Shown: piece by piece, positions 36,541 through 51,100 of the stretch
Position numbering within the stretch: the first letter of the stretch is position 1
Layout of the letters: the number at the start of each line of letters is the position of its first letter
DNA from: Struthio camelus
Lineage: Eukaryota > Chordata > Aves > Struthioniformes > Struthionidae
Length of the DNA stretch: 64,000 bases
Direction: 5' to 3'
Assembly (NCBI RefSeq): GCF_040807025.1
Contig: NC_090942.1
Coordinates: 208,838,640-208,902,639, forward strand
The notes under the pieces: model-generated
Told to the model about the DNA's origin: nothing
Database searches by the model: none
What the model saw: only the letters and a program-made list of their open reading frames with translations
Program-made: the position numbers and the translations under genes

Positions 36541-39500
36541 ACATGTTGAAGACAATATTACACTACCATTGTAACTTTTCCTGGGTAGAGTAAAGCTGCA
36601 ATGGGTTTATTGTTACACACAGCATACTGACACAGAGGAATTATGGAATTGCTGCAATATTGCCTTCATTTTGCCCTGGAGTCTTACTACTTGTCTACAG
36701 GCCTCTGATTTCTGCAGTGTTTATTACAATTGGGTTTGCCTGGGCATTGCAGTAATATAAATAAAATATCAATGCTACAGCTAAATTTCCCTTATAAATC
36801 CATGATTTAAGGATAGGCCACTTTACCCAGAGTACAGAGGCTCAAGGAGCAAATTAGACTAAGGGAACCTCAGTGTAAAGCAGAAAATGTCTTTTCAAGG
36901 AGAGGAACACATTCATTTTCTGTCAATCTTATCAATGAAAAATGTTGTGCTCCGGTTCTCCTGTATGATTTTGTATGACCTGTTAGTCTTTAGCCTTTTG
37001 CTTAAAGAGTATTTTATGCCACATGGGAAAGGATAGGTACTGAGGATATATAGTTATTTTTGGAAGGTGACCATTTGAATGTATGTTTCTGTAAAAGCAC
37101 GGAGGTGTACCTGCACCTGAAACTCTGTCTATGGGTAATCAATCAAGTTGAAAATCAGGCATATATGTGCATATGTAAACAAGCTTTAATTTTTTCTATT
37201 TAGGTCTGTATTGGAAAGCCATAATTTTAACCTGGTTTTCATGTTTTCCTCTCATACTGAAATTTGTTTATAGAAAGAAAATAGATCAATTTATTTAAAA
37301 AGTAGCCAAAATGGTAGGCAGAGTTTTTGAAAGAAATCAAAGGTACCCAAACGTTAATAAGTCCATGTCTAAACTAAACTCATTGGGTTTAACCTAGTGA
37401 CCTCTTCTTCATACTTGAAAAATAAAATTAAGCCTTTTTAAATTTCTATGCAATAGAAAAGCCTGGAAACGTCAATCGGAAGAATAATCATCAACTAATA
37501 GGAACAAAATAACTTGCTGGCTCTTTGAAAGTGCTCAGTATCCAGTAGCTGCCACTGAGTCCACTGTAGCAGTGCACATTCCCTATTTCTGACAATCCAA
37601 CTGTTTAGACACCTAAACAAGCAGTATATTTTAGTATCATTAAAAGAGCAAAAGTGATCTAGAATATAAGATTATTATATTTTAGCCTATGACTCTAAAC
37701 TAACTACCTCTTGAAAACATTTTCCTAGAAACTTAAATGCAGGCACCTGTTTCTGAGAAATCTCAGCATGTAATTAAGAGAGGAAGCCGACTCACGGGCT
37801 TTGCTTTCGCCACCTAAACTGATTAACAGGAGAAGAAACCTTGTTAAGCTGGCATTCTGGCTCGCTGACTAGCAGGGTTGTTTTTGATCTGTGGCCTCTG
37901 GTATCTGGATTATTTGCTTTCCCTCTCTTAATCTCTGTGGGGAAACTTTTCCTTGCTATTTAAATATTAAATCCTCACCATACTGGAATGTTGCAGTATA
38001 CTGCATACAAACAGAGATGCAAGGGCTCATTTTTTTTCAGTGCAAGCCAATTTTGAATTCAACTAGGAAGGCCTTTGTTCATCTGCTCTGAGGATATATA
38101 CACCTCTTTTGCTGGGAATTCTCGATATATACATATATTTGAGTAACAAAGATCCAGTAAGTATTGAGGCACATCAGAATCCTTTAGGCATGTGGGCTGC
38201 AGCTACAGCTTCCCCCTTCTGGCAGCACTGGACAGGACAGATAGCAAAAGTTATCATAAGAGACACAAAGTTTCTGCAATTTTGATGTTAAATACAGTTT
38301 ATCTAAACAGGCCCCAGATCAAAGTCAACCCATTTAAGTCTATTAGACTTTTCCTCTAAAGATGTTGTGAGGCCTAGCTGCAAGACAGCGGCAGAAGAAA
38401 TGGTTGTTCCATTCTTCCAAGCATTATTTTGAGAAAATCACTCTTCTGCTAAGCCTCCTTTCTAAAATTTCAGCTGCTAACTACTTGCTACACACGTAGC
38501 TAGCTTTAATCTTCGCTGACGTGGGCAGCCAGCAGGGAGCTATCAACCCCTGATAAATTGTCCATTTTACTGATGGGCGCAGAAGAGAAAATACATTTTC
38601 TTCTTGACTTTTTACAGCTGGTTCTCTCCTAAGCACTCCTAAAGCACTTAACTAAAGATGCTGGTATGCTGATCTTGGTATTACGGAGAAATAGAAAGTT
38701 TAAAAAATACTTTTGTCAAATGTCGCTTGATGTGCTTCTCTTGGGAAGATGCATTCTACTCAGAGCAGTGCCTGTGTCCTTCCGGGTGCCTGTTTCCATG
38801 GTTGCACTGGTACAGCACTGAGCCCGCTCCTGAGAAATGACTTCTCTAAGCTGCCATACACTTTGACAAAGGCTACCGATAGCACTAAGTGTGTTACTGA
38901 GTGGGATTACTGACTGAGTGCGGTTCAGGCACATCTCCAAGGGAAATACGCTAGCGCTTAAATCCTGAAACTAAACCTGCAGTTCTTACTGTCTTGATAT
39001 GAAGGAAAAAATCAGGTATCTAATATAGAGTTATAAATCCAGAGATTTGGTAGATTGTTTTTATTGCTTTTTGTTGCTGGCTACCAGCTTAGGTTTGTTG
39101 ATTGATTCTGTATATTGTACACACCTTCCACAGCTTTTTACTTTGTACTGAAACAGCAGAAGAAGAGCAAGAGGGAGGGATTTTAAAAGTTACTGCTTTT
39201 TAGCTATTAACTAACTTTACAAATTTAGTTATCGTGCTAGTTAACTAACTAAAAGGCCTTTCATCTGGATCTGTTGCCGGTCATAACAATGCAGAAAGGT
39301 TTATCACCAAATGCATCAAATCTCTTGACATGCTGATAGTCACATTACAGATGAATTTAAAATTGAGGGACCAATGTATAATCTGCCAAACCAAGAATGC
39401 CAAGACCAATTTGCCCAGTGAAGTCACCACCTACAAAGACAATTACAAGCATCTAGCTCTGCAGAATGCCACTTACACATGCTCTTGGATTATATACGCC

Positions 39501-40634
39501 TTTATGCAGAATAATTAGTATTTGGCTCCATCTAGGTATTTAAACATAGAAACAGAGTCCTGATTTCCAGGCCCCTTGTCCCCACCTTTCTTGATGTATT
39601 CCCCACTATTCAGAGATTTTATAAGGTGGATTACAACGGTGAAGCCAATCAGGAAAACACAAAAAAGGGTTTTGCTGGTGAGCTGGCTGGGTCCTTATGG
39701 CTTTATGTTTCTAGAGTAATTGTTTTAGCCTAAAGCTGACATTGATGTGTAGAGGTTTCCAGAAGTGCTTCAGTGATAGCGCATCTACATACCAATAGCT
39801 TTAAGCTTCTTCTGAAGCATCTTTCTAATTTCCTGACAATTTCAGCTTGGGGTTCTTTACCTGAGGAGCTGAGGAAGAACTGCACTTTTAGTGCAAATAG
39901 TGACAGCCATTGTTGAGAAAATCTGGAGAATAGGGAGTCCAACAAATTCAGACAAATTCAGCAAGAACTGCAGGAGCAGATGGCAGGAGAAATACAATGT
40001 TGGGGGCACGGTCAGTTTTATAGCCATCAGAAGTAACTCATGAATAAGGGCAACAGACAGTCTGCAGTAATTTATAATACAACCACTAATATGAAGATAA
40101 AAGGTGAAACTCCATGCATCGTTTACTGATAATCAGATCACTTTTACAATATATCTTTCACAAACGTAATAGAATTTATTAGCAAATCTTAAAAAAACAG
40201 TAAGTTAGAAGATCAGTTTAAACATAATTTAAGCAGCAAAATAATTTTTTTTTCATTTCACTTTATAGATACAGGAAATTTACACTACCAATATAAGCAC
40301 TAAAAATATGAGGTATTTTTACTATTTTAATATACAGCATTTTACAATATAGCATATAATACAGTAGAATTAAAAATATTTATCAGTCACTGACATTCAT
40401 TACCTGAGTTACTTTCATCTTTATTTTGCTGCTTGTTTTATAGTGTCAAATAATATATACTTTACATACAAAGTACATAAGGCTGCAATCCCCTGGTGAA
40501 GCTTTTTAATGACAATGTCAGTATCTCCTCTGCAATTGCAATCGATTGCTAGCAGATGCATTCTGATACTGCTGTGAGTGTAGTGTAGTGTTCACAAAAG
40601 GGGTGGATATAGTCTACAATAAAATGAAGAATGA

Positions 40635-40654
40635 TCATATATATATATATATAT
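40635..40654. repeat. (AT)n microsatellite
   Basis: About ten AT units in the AT-rich sequence downstream of CEP126. Confidence 0.95.
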
Positions 40655-41727
40655 GTGATTATGTATAACATATAATTCAAAAAACATCATTTGACGATAT
40701 CATGTGATCTATTTTTCATTATATGAACAATTGTTGACCTTAGCTGGATTTAGGGGTTGGTATTACAGAGTTCAATGTCATTCCTATGAAATACTGAGTA
40801 AAAATAGGAGAACTAAAGGGGGAGATCGTGTCAAATGACATAAACATTAAAAAATCAATGGCTTCTCATAGCACAAGATTTGACAAATCTCAGTCAACTA
40901 TACATTTTCTGCAGCTGGGAACTTGTCTGACAGAGGTTAACTCTTATCATCAAGAGCAATGCCAGGCCCATGTGCGAGATCTGAATCTACAGCTACAGTA
41001 GACTACTGTTTAAATGCTTAAATATATACTTGTTGGGAAAGAAGGGTTTTAAATGTCCATCACAGAACTCATGGCTCCAGAAACTGGACAACCTGAGTAA
41101 TGTCTAGTGTTTATTTATTACTCATGCAACAAAAATCTTGTGGATGAAGAATTAGGGGGAGAAAGGTTTCTCACAGACCAGCCAGCCAAGAAATCTGACT
41201 AGAAGAACCCAGGAAAATGTAATGGTGGGGAGTACAGCTATAAATCTATTATTATTTTATTTTTATTTTTTTAAAGTTGGATAGGATAAGAAGAAAGCCA
41301 CAGAAAAACCCAAGGCTCAAAAATGCTTTAATAACACATAGTTAAACCCAATAAAGGTAACTATATTACACTAATTGCTGAAAAATACAAAATTTACACG
41401 TTATTTTGCCATAAAGAATTAAATTTTCAAGACAGGAGGCAGAAGAGAGCAAGCTGAGGTTCCAAGCCACACACAATACTACAGCTCACAGGAACAGAGC
41501 TAATGGACGTGCTCTGTGTTCTTTTCACACACCTGCTTCTAAAATAGACAATCAATCATTTGGAATTTAGGGGCCTGGATACTTTCTGGGGTTTTTCCAT
41601 CTCAAATTCAGGAACTGGCAAAAACTTTCTGAATAATGAGTATTTTCTCTAACATTCTGGGTAACAATTTAACCAATAAATAACTGTGTGAAGTATACAG
41701 TAATTTATTTCTATTTTTTCCTAGGAG

Positions 41728-41758
41728 AGTGTGTGTGTGTGTGTGTATCTATCTATCT
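41728..41758. repeat. (GT)n(ATCT)n compound microsatellite
   Basis: About ten GT units followed by three ATCT units, within the probable CEP126 3' UTR or just beyond it. Confidence 0.95.
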
Positions 41759-42156
41759 AGTAATGGAAGAGACAATAAAGAATTATAAACACTAACTTCT
41801 GAATTATAAACTGATAATTTGAAATATAAAGGTTGTGCTTTTTTTGGCAGGGGCACTCATCTGCCTTTTTCATCCTCTATATTCCAGGTATCCTGATATT
41901 TTTGTTTCAAAGTGACAGAATCCAGAATATATGAAACATAAAATATAAACAGTTACAGAAGAAAGGTAATGCCTATTATTTATAGAATATGGCATGTCTG
42001 CAGGTCAAAATGATATTGTATTACCAATTACTTTATGCACTCTCATGCATCATTCTCCTCCCTCCTTTCTGTATTGCTAAGAAACAGAAAACAACTATGA
42101 GCTCTATGTAGTTCAATTGATCCTACTGAATTCCAGTCCTTGAAGGTTCTCAGAAC

Positions 42157-42195
42157 TTACTGGGTTTTTCCGGTGCCTTCAGATTCCAAGAGGAA
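42157..42195 (-). CDS. CEP126: CEP126 3' terminal coding exon
   Basis: Acceptor CGTTTGTCTTCAG|TTC. It reads FLLESEGTGKTQ then TAA at 42,159-42,157. Phase 0 fits the preceding exon, and LLE matches the human ending IIPLLEKRED... as remembered. The stop codon sits in CCCA|GTAAGT, itself a consensus splice donor, so an alternative extension into a further exon cannot be excluded. Confidence 0.78.
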   Translation of the reverse strand, partial: FLLESEGTGKTQ

Positions 42196-45100
42196 CTGAA
42201 GACAAACGACGAGACAGTTTGGTATAAACTGTTAAAACCTGATCACAATACTATAAAGTTTGTTAGTGGATTCTTTTTTGTATGAATGGAAATTTGAAAA
42301 TCTGGAAAGCCATTTAAACAGACTAATGTCAATATTTTCAATTATATTTTTACTATAAAATAAGCCATAAGGTCAGTTTATAGAAACTAAAGCTGAACAC
42401 AATTAAGTTAAAATTCTTACCAAAGGGGCGATTATCTGTAACACACTTGAAATAGATGTGTTTCTGGTAATGGCTTCTTGTACATCTAAAAATAGCATAA
42501 AATTATATCATTACTATTATTTAAACCAAATACTAGAAAAGAAGTATGATTTGCAGTCAAATATTTAGCATAAAAATTTCTGAAGACTGTGGTAATGTGA
42601 TTTAATAGTGCTGTTCATTCCACCCCCCCCCCCACTAACAGCTGTTGAAATATATACCATATCTGTATTTTTAAAATAAACAAAGGAGGCACAATAGCCT
42701 TCTATCTAATTTTCTTTCCACACTGCATGTTGTTAAGATAAAAGGGGAATTGATGTAATGGTGTGTGATGAACTTTATGTATAATTTGTAGCAGTATGGA
42801 AAGTTAGTCACGTAAGTCTACCTGTAAAATTTCACAACTTCCTACTACCACTTTTAATTCCAAAATAATTAAGCAAGCTAAGTAAATGTCTAAATTTATA
42901 TATGTGTATTCTTTTCATTTTTTTGCAATTACATCATTTGCCATCAGTTAACTTATATAATTCTGTCATTCTTTAATATTCCTTACATTTTCCTTATAGT
43001 TCTCACAACGTTTTCCTTTCACACTTTGCAAACTTAAGCTTTACTGCTTCCGGTTCCTTTGCTGTTTTTAGCTTTGCCTCTTTTTTTGTCCTTTCTCTGT
43101 TACTTATGCAGCAATTTATTTTCCATTTTCTTGTATTTCTCTCTTAATATGCCCTGTCTACCCTGAGCACATCATACTAAAACTCCTCACCTGCAAAAGA
43201 AGGAATTCTTTACTTCTATTTGCCTGGAAGCAATAACCATGAGTTACAGGGTAATGAAATTCTGAACCACTGTTTGACAGGAGTGGGAACTGTTGTTGCA
43301 GAGAGTTTCTAAGTGGTTGCAAAGTTCTTTTATCCTGCTGTTGCAGTCTAGGGGAAACTGAAGCCTTTTTCCCCAAAGCCATGCAATCCACCATTTGATG
43401 CAGGAACATATGGATAGTGTGGAGGAGCTTAATGGCATAAAATAAGCCTCAGTTTAGTTTAAATCCAGTCATCCAGAACTATTTGAAAGTGTGAGGGTGG
43501 AAGAGAACTTGGGTGACCTGACCATGAAATGATGCAGTTGACAATTTTTAGGGAAAGAAGTGGCACAGCAAAAGAAAGCCAATGGATTTAAGAAAACAGA
43601 TTCTAGTAAATGCAAATAATCGGTATGTAAGATTTCATATGAAACAAATCCAAGGAAAGGGAAAATTCAGGAGAGGTGGCATTTCCATGAAGAGGACACA
43701 TGACAAGCAGAAGTTAGGCCAATGATATGGAAAGCCAAGAAGTCCAGTAAAGAAGCCTGCACGGGCTAAATCACAAGCTACCCACTGATTTCAAATACAG
43801 GATGGAGCTCTAAAAACGCAGAAACTATGTCAAACTACTGACAATTTGTATGAACGACCTGTGTGACCATATAGGTCAAAGCAAATACTAAACACTAGAT
43901 ACAGTAGCAAAAGACTCAACAGGTCATTCCAGAAGCATGCTAGCTGAAATAAGAAGACCTATGAAAACATTAGCTCACTGCTCACTGGAGAGGAAAATTA
44001 TGACGAGAAGAACAAGTACAGACTTTTCTCCACATTCTTCACCAAAATGTCAGCTGTGATCAGGTAGCTCATATAATTATCATCAGTATAAAGCAGGCAA
44101 GAAATCACAGAATAGTTTGGGTTAGAAGGGACTGCTGGAGGTCATCAGCCTGGCATAGAGAGAGAACAGGTTAGAGAACACTTGGGTAAGTTTGGCATTT
44201 TTAAAATATTTGGGCAAGTGATATTCACATAAACATTCATAGTTGGCTGTAGGAAGCTCAGAACTGTACTCATTGTCTTTTAGAATTCATGCAGAAGAGG
44301 TAGTCTTTTCTAAAAGACTAGAAAAGAGAAAATGAAAAGCCATTCCCTATACATTGAAAAAAAAAAGCTGGGGGATACAAACCAGTCACTTCAACTGAAT
44401 TTGCAATAAGTACTGGAACGTATAATCAAACAATTTAAAAGTACCTTTATTCTATGATAAATAATGGTCGAGAACTGGGTTTGCCAAGAACAAACTGCAT
44501 AAAATCATCCCGATTTTCTTCTAGGACAGGTTAAAAAGTTTTGGCAAGCCTTTTGCCACTAACACTCTTGTGAGAAGTCTACGAAGGCTTAATGTAAATC
44601 CATGCCAAGATTATCTTTTGTTTTGGATAGTCGAATGGGCCTTTGCACGCTTCTGATGTCCGCTCACTAACATGCATGGAATGTTATTCATAGTGTGAAA
44701 AGAAACCTGATCCACAGTCATGGGCTGTATGGAATGAAATTGCCACCCACATCCTTACAGACTTTAGGTTTTTCAAATCTGACCCAAAAGAAACTTGTAG
44801 AAATGTGTGCAAAATTGGTGGGAAAGAGCATTAAGATAGTGTCTATAGTATCTATCTGTAGTGGTGCATCGTCACACTGCAAGTAGAACCTTACCGCAGT
44901 CTGCCTGTGTCTGGCACCATTCAGTATTTGCATTAATGATGTGGATGACAGAATAGAAAATGAGCTTATTAAAACTGCAGACACTACCAAGCTTGACTAG
45001 GCTGCGAATCTGTTCAGAACTACAGTTCCAAAGTTTTTGCTATTGTAAGAAAGACAAAAGATACTGTGATGTGTAAACAGAAGAATAAGACAACTGAAGT

Positions 45101-48100
45101 GCTGTGTCCAGTTCTGGGCATGGTATCTTAAGGAAGAAATGAACCAACTGGAGAGAGTCCAGAGAATAACAACAGGACTATCAGAAGTCAATAAGACAAT
45201 CAGAGGTCTAAAATTACCAATGGTGAAAAGTTGAAATAAAAGGGAAAATATTATAGCCTTCAAATGCATAAATGACAGGTGCAGAAAGGATGTTCTTTAA
45301 GTCTACTGTAATTAGGACAAAAAAAGTTGTTATGTCAAAACTTAGGATGCACAAGCATTGCAACAGATTCCTAAGTGAGGCTGGAATCTTTACCTCTGTA
45401 CACTTTAAAGAACAATTTTGACAGACATCTGTCAAAAACAACAGCTGCAGTTGGGCTGATCTAGTTTCCATCTAGTTTCTGAAGGTGTCCTCCAGTCATA
45501 CTTCTCCACAATTTTTTGACTGAGACAAAGTTGCCTTTATTTTTAATGAATTTCCATTGACAATAAGATGGGTTTCATGATTTTTGTCTACTGTTGGCTA
45601 CATTTACTTAAAATAAAACGCAATGAGAAGAAAAACACTTCTATCCACTGAATTCGTGTTTTTAATCCAAACTAACTAATGAGAATAAAATACAACGTTA
45701 CTTAATAATTTGATACAGAATCCTATTTATTATCAAACTCACTTTGTAGCCTTTGATTGAGGTGATCAAGAGACTGGAAAATCTTCTGTTCTTCTACTGA
45801 AAGCACACTCATGCCTAGACACTGAGCCTTGTTAAGAAGCATGGGTTGTTTGGCTGGTTGTGCGCTTTCCATAGCTGCCAGGATTTCATCTTCTGCACGT
45901 GATGTACCAGCTAGTTGTTCTGCCATAAGAAACTGAACAGTGCTCTCTGAAACTGAAGAGATTACAGAAGTAACTTTTCAAATGAGAATAGCTCGTAACA
46001 TTCAAAGATATACTGCTTGCTTTCATGACTTTATGTCTGCAAAACACACAAAATACACATTAAAAAAACAAAGAGGTGGCTAAGTCAAGAAGCACCATTC
46101 GTAAGAAAATGGCCTAATTAAAATCATTTGTGCATCTTACAACGGCGTGACACCACAGCAAGTTCTACCAGCCTCACAAATATATAACAATAGTAACAAA
46201 CACCTGTCCATATTGCTATAATATAGTTAAATACAAAGGGAAAAGGATTGAAACTTGACTATATTTCATAATGCTTTTAGAAAGCCATCAATATCATGAT
46301 GCACATTGCTATGTCATACATTTCTGTGAAAAAAACAGGTCTATACAACATTAGAATCGCTGATGCCAAAAAACACAAACGATGTTACATAGCAGATATT
46401 TTATGGTCACTATTTTATCTATAACAAAGAACTGAAGTGCTACTGTACCTTCATCAGATTCATAGGTGTTATTCATATTTTGTGCTGGCTCAAATGCAGA
46501 TTGAACAGGACTCAGCTGGACAGAATATATTGAATTCTATTAAAATATTACAGGAACATTTTAAATGTAACTTAAGGTAACTGGAACACTTTTTGCATAT
46601 TTTTATTTATTATTTCATATTACTAACTAATATTTTCAAGTGCAAAAATATTAGCATATACTAACATAGTGTATGTGTTCTAGTTGTTTTTATTAGGTTT
46701 CATTATCTTCATTAGCAGTGACAGAGAGTTGACTAAGCATGAAAATCCTGTGGCACAAAAAAACTCTTTGATATTCCTGAGACTCTCTTTCCATTTTGGG
46801 GATTAATAATCTTTGTTTTTATAGTATCTAATATTTACCTGTGTATAATGAGTGGGCTTGCACCTTGTAGAGGCTACAATTTGTCGTCTTCGTTCCAAAA
46901 AAGCTCTACGTTTATTTTCACAGCTGTCAAAACCATAGTTTTGTCTTGTAACAGGAACAATACCTTAAATGAGATGCAGATAAAAATAAGCCAAAAGTAT
47001 TTAAACACATAATAAAGACACTGATAACAAAACTACTAACGGTAGGTATATTCTTGTGTCCAAATTCAGATGTTTACCTTGTACATGTTTACTTCTGATC
47101 TCTCCGAGTATACTTTCTTATAGTTAAAGGAGAAAACCAGGCACTTCTAAGGCATATTTCATTTCATTTCATCTTAGTGTGGGACTATCAAGTCCATATG
47201 ATTAGTTTGTATGTGGAGGTTTATAAGCAGGTTAGGTGAAACTCCACTTTGAATCCTAGATAATCAAGATAGTTTATACAAAGTAAGATGCACCATGGTC
47301 TTAGAAAAAAAGGGCAAAAATTAACAGACAGTCTTAATGAATTTTACCATTTGCAGAAGAAGTAAATTCATCCATCCTAGAAGCAGATTTGAAACTAGTC
47401 ATCAGGCTGCCACCAATGATAGTAATATGGTTCACATTAGCTTTAGCAGCTTGCTATTTAGTTATGTATGAATTATTGTAATGTGACTCACCGTGCTGAA
47501 TATCACCTGAAAGGGAAAGAAAATGTGATCATGTTATACTGAATATGGAGGAACATTTAAAAAGAAGCAAAGTACCTCCCTGCTGCATTAGTAATCACAG
47601 TGTTTTTCTGATAGATTAACTTCAGTTTTTACTTTTCAATATGCATCAACATTTAATTTAAGTAATAGGCATGACCTGCCTACGCCTATCTGTGCCTACG
47701 AAAAGACTCCTTCAGGAAATTTAAGACAAAAAATTAGCAAGTGGTAGGATCTTTAGGGCACGAGATACTGAGCAGTCTACTCCCGTTTAGCTCTGAGCAT
47801 GTGAAGTAGCCCCACGTTTGTCACAGGCTAAATGTTAAACACATTTTTAAAGCATTTTACTGGCATCAAAGAACTTAAAATAATTATAGTATCCAGCTAA
47901 AGAGAATAATACATGCCAGCCAGAAAACACATCATTGAAGCCTAGAACCCCGTTTAAAGGAAGATCCTCATGTACAACAATTTTATTTATTAATCTTGTT
48001 CCAACCTATTCTTCTTTTAGCACACATTTGGCCACACATTGCAACAGATCGTACTTTTTAGTCTCCTCATGGACTTTATTGAACCCTGTAATACTGCTAC

Positions 48101-51100
48101 AACAGATAATTCACTTAAGAAGAACAATGCAGTATTCAGTCTTCCTTAGCAAGCACTTCAGGACGAAGACTGCGATGCTCTCTATGCACGTGCAGGCAAT
48201 TGAACAAATAATAACAGCAAGCCATTAGGAGTTATCTAGAGTATTTAACACAAAGAAGACTTACAAAATACCTAAGCAGATACTGAAAAAGAGCTACTCA
48301 AATTATAAAAGGAGGTTCATCAGCTCTTCCTCTACAAGAATTTGAGCTACATGACATTGGAAACGTAGCTTGTAAAATTGCAGTGAAGACAGTATTAGCA
48401 GTGCACACATGCCCAAGTTTGGACCATTAAGCTTCCTGTTTCACTGATTTGATGTCAAAATGAGGACATAAACAGGCAGGTATCTCTGCTGGAGGCATCA
48501 GGCATGGTAGCATAAGGCTTCTCAATTTATTTCCATGTGAAATCAAGTAGGTTAACTTAAATAACACACAGCTTAAGTTCATCTGTTTTATTTTGAACCG
48601 GAATGGACAAGTAGATTAAATTTCATTATTTCTTCCCCCTCCTTTAGGCCAAGAATATTCAAATACCTCTGCTTGTTTCCAACAGAACTGTTCCAAATCA
48701 CCTGATAGCTAAAGCTATATATCTACTGTATATAAAACTAGAAACCCACTTTTTACATTATGGAAATTACTCATCTTGCTAGAAGGTATCTTTGAGCTGC
48801 ATAACGGATCCTCAGAATGATCACAGTATGTACAGAAGTATGATATGCTGCTCATACATGAAGCAGGCTTCATAGCTTTAGGAGCTCAGCCTCCAGCTGC
48901 AGCCTCCAGTAGGAAGCAAAGCAGGAGACAACTCTTGTAGTATAAATTACGAGCAAAAGGATGCCATCACTGCCTGAAGGCACAGATATAGCTAGGCAGC
49001 AGAGGAGAAACAAGGCAAATCAAAAAGTTCAAAACACAGTCTAAAATGTGAAAAACAGGAGATTAAGATTTATTCTCCTGAACTTTCTGAGATCTCTCTC
49101 TTTTATCTTTTCAACAATTTTCTGCATCACAATGTTCCCAAGATTATTTTTAACAAAATGCAGTATTGGTCCTTAAATTTCTTTAAATTCTTTATAAAGT
49201 AGACATATTCTTCAGTAAAGCAGAACTTGTCTGGTAGGGGAATTCTTTCATTATTAAATTTAAATCCACAATTTTTTTGATCATGAACTGTATTAATGAG
49301 ACTAAATCTTAACAATTTTAGACATTTACAGTGTCAGAATTTTAAAAACATATTAGATCTACATTTTTTCACTCTCAGGTGGCGTGATTGTCAAGACAGC
49401 AAGCTTCAACTCCCAGTCAGCTTATAAAACTTGCTCATATAAACTTACTCTCTTCCTATTATATAATTATTTAACCATCTGCCACATCTGCTCATTAGTT
49501 AAGAATATAATCTCAAGGAAAATACCTCCTTCTCATTTAATACTGTAGAGAGCTTATAAAAATGGCAATCTATGTTTGACAGGCCTCTGGGACCAACAGA
49601 ACATAAATGATAACGACAAATTAAAAGTTGTTCATACTGGCTGTATTGTGACGAACAGACAGCTAAATGTTTTAACTGAAAACAAATTTGTGATATAATT
49701 TTAAAGGACTTTGTTCTGAACATCCCCCCACTCCAAACCCAGAAACATAATGATTCTTACCAGTAGCACACTCTTTCTGAGCTAGGGCATTCTGCACTCC
49801 TTGCCATGAAGTACTTGTTTTTTCACCTGCTGGGATATGATCTAGAGGTAATCCATTTTCTGCATTAACAGGTCTTCTTTTAGTGCAGGTTACAACTGAA
49901 CAGTTTTGACAGGCACTTGCCTGAACGCTATTTACAGAACAAATATTTTTTGTCAAAGGTTTATATTTGGACTTGCTACAGGAAGGTGCAGATAACATCA
50001 CACTGGCCAAGTCAGAAGTACAAGGAACACTCTTACTTTTTTCTGTAAGATCTGTATTTAAAATCCAATCTGCTAACCAAACATGCCTTTCATTTAAATA
50101 GTTACTGTTTGTATTGGTAGTTTGAAGATTTGAAGAAGGCAGTGGTTGACACCCAGGGCTGGCTACATTTTCCCCAGTTCTGTTTCCTGGCACAGGTGTA
50201 GATGGTGGGTGAGGTGCTAAAATTTTCTCTCGAGCTTTTAGAATTTTGTTGGCTTCAGTAGCAGACTGTGGACGGATAATAGTGCCTGTTCTATTCTTGG
50301 GCATAAAACTTGACTGGCCTCTTGGTCGTCTACTTATCTTCACCTTATTTTTGCATTGATTACTTTTATGAATTTTAGAATTGCCACTACTTACTGGGGG
50401 GTTAATTTCTTCACCTTTTGATGCCATCCAAGCTTGCTTAGCATAATAGGAGCCAGGAGACATTAAAGTATTCAGGGATAGACATGCATTGTCTGATTCT
50501 CCAGCGTTAACACTTGGTTTTGGTAACTGAGAGTATTCCTGATGATTTTTTCTGCACGCGGAATTTGAAGTGTGAGCAGCAATACTTAAATTAGTCTTAG
50601 GAGCATTACTTGTAGTTTCAACACACTGCAGCTGCGCAGAAGATATTTCACTGGTGTTCCCATCATTGCATTTTTCATTATTTTCTATTATTACCTGGTG
50701 CATTTGATCAAACCATCTTAGGTTTCTATTGTTTTTTTCATTTTCTGCATTCTTCTTTTTTATTTTTGCCAGTTCCAAACTGTCTCTGAGAGAAGACAGA
50801 GGTTGAGTTCCACAATGGATCCTGCCGTTCATATCTAAGGCTTTGAAATGACTATGTTCATATTTAGATTCTTTCTTTAAGATACCTTTGAATAACTCTG
50901 CTTCTTTTCTCTCATAAACGCTGTTTTTCAGGTTTTTGTGTTGCACAGGAGTGTCAGAATTGAACTCTGTATCAGACAACAGAGACACAGTTTCAATCAT
51001 ATTTCCCTTTTCTTCTTTATTCTTTGCTTGCTTCACATTGCACAGAACGGAGGCACTTTGTATGTCTTGAAACACAGATGATCTTGGATTGATGTTATCA

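Larger units (their letters stand above)
18862..42156. other. Intergenic, CR1 copy to CEP126 3' end
   Basis: 23 kb with no gene I can support. Open frames up to about 140 codons occur (for example 25,273-25,593; 32,379-32,804; 34,938-35,312; 36,149-36,541), but none shows a known motif, flanking splice sites or homology that I recognise. It contains simple repeats (33,440-33,600; 40,635-40,654; 41,728-41,758), an AT-rich stretch with tandem 12-mers (28,680-28,800) and GC-richer patches at 27,254-27,475 and 35,880-36,540. The left-hand part of the CEP126 3' UTR extends into the right end of this interval. Minus-strand AATAAA words are near 41,704-41,709 and 41,110-41,115, but which is used cannot be told. 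Confidence 0.7.
42486..45742 (-). other. CEP126 intron carrying an old LINE
   Basis: 3.3-kb intron. About 2 kb of it is a decayed CR1/L3-like element in plus orientation, listed separately. A C homopolymer (11 bases) is at 42,623-42,633. The remaining sequence at 42,640-43,470 shows nothing identifiable. Confidence 0.85.
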
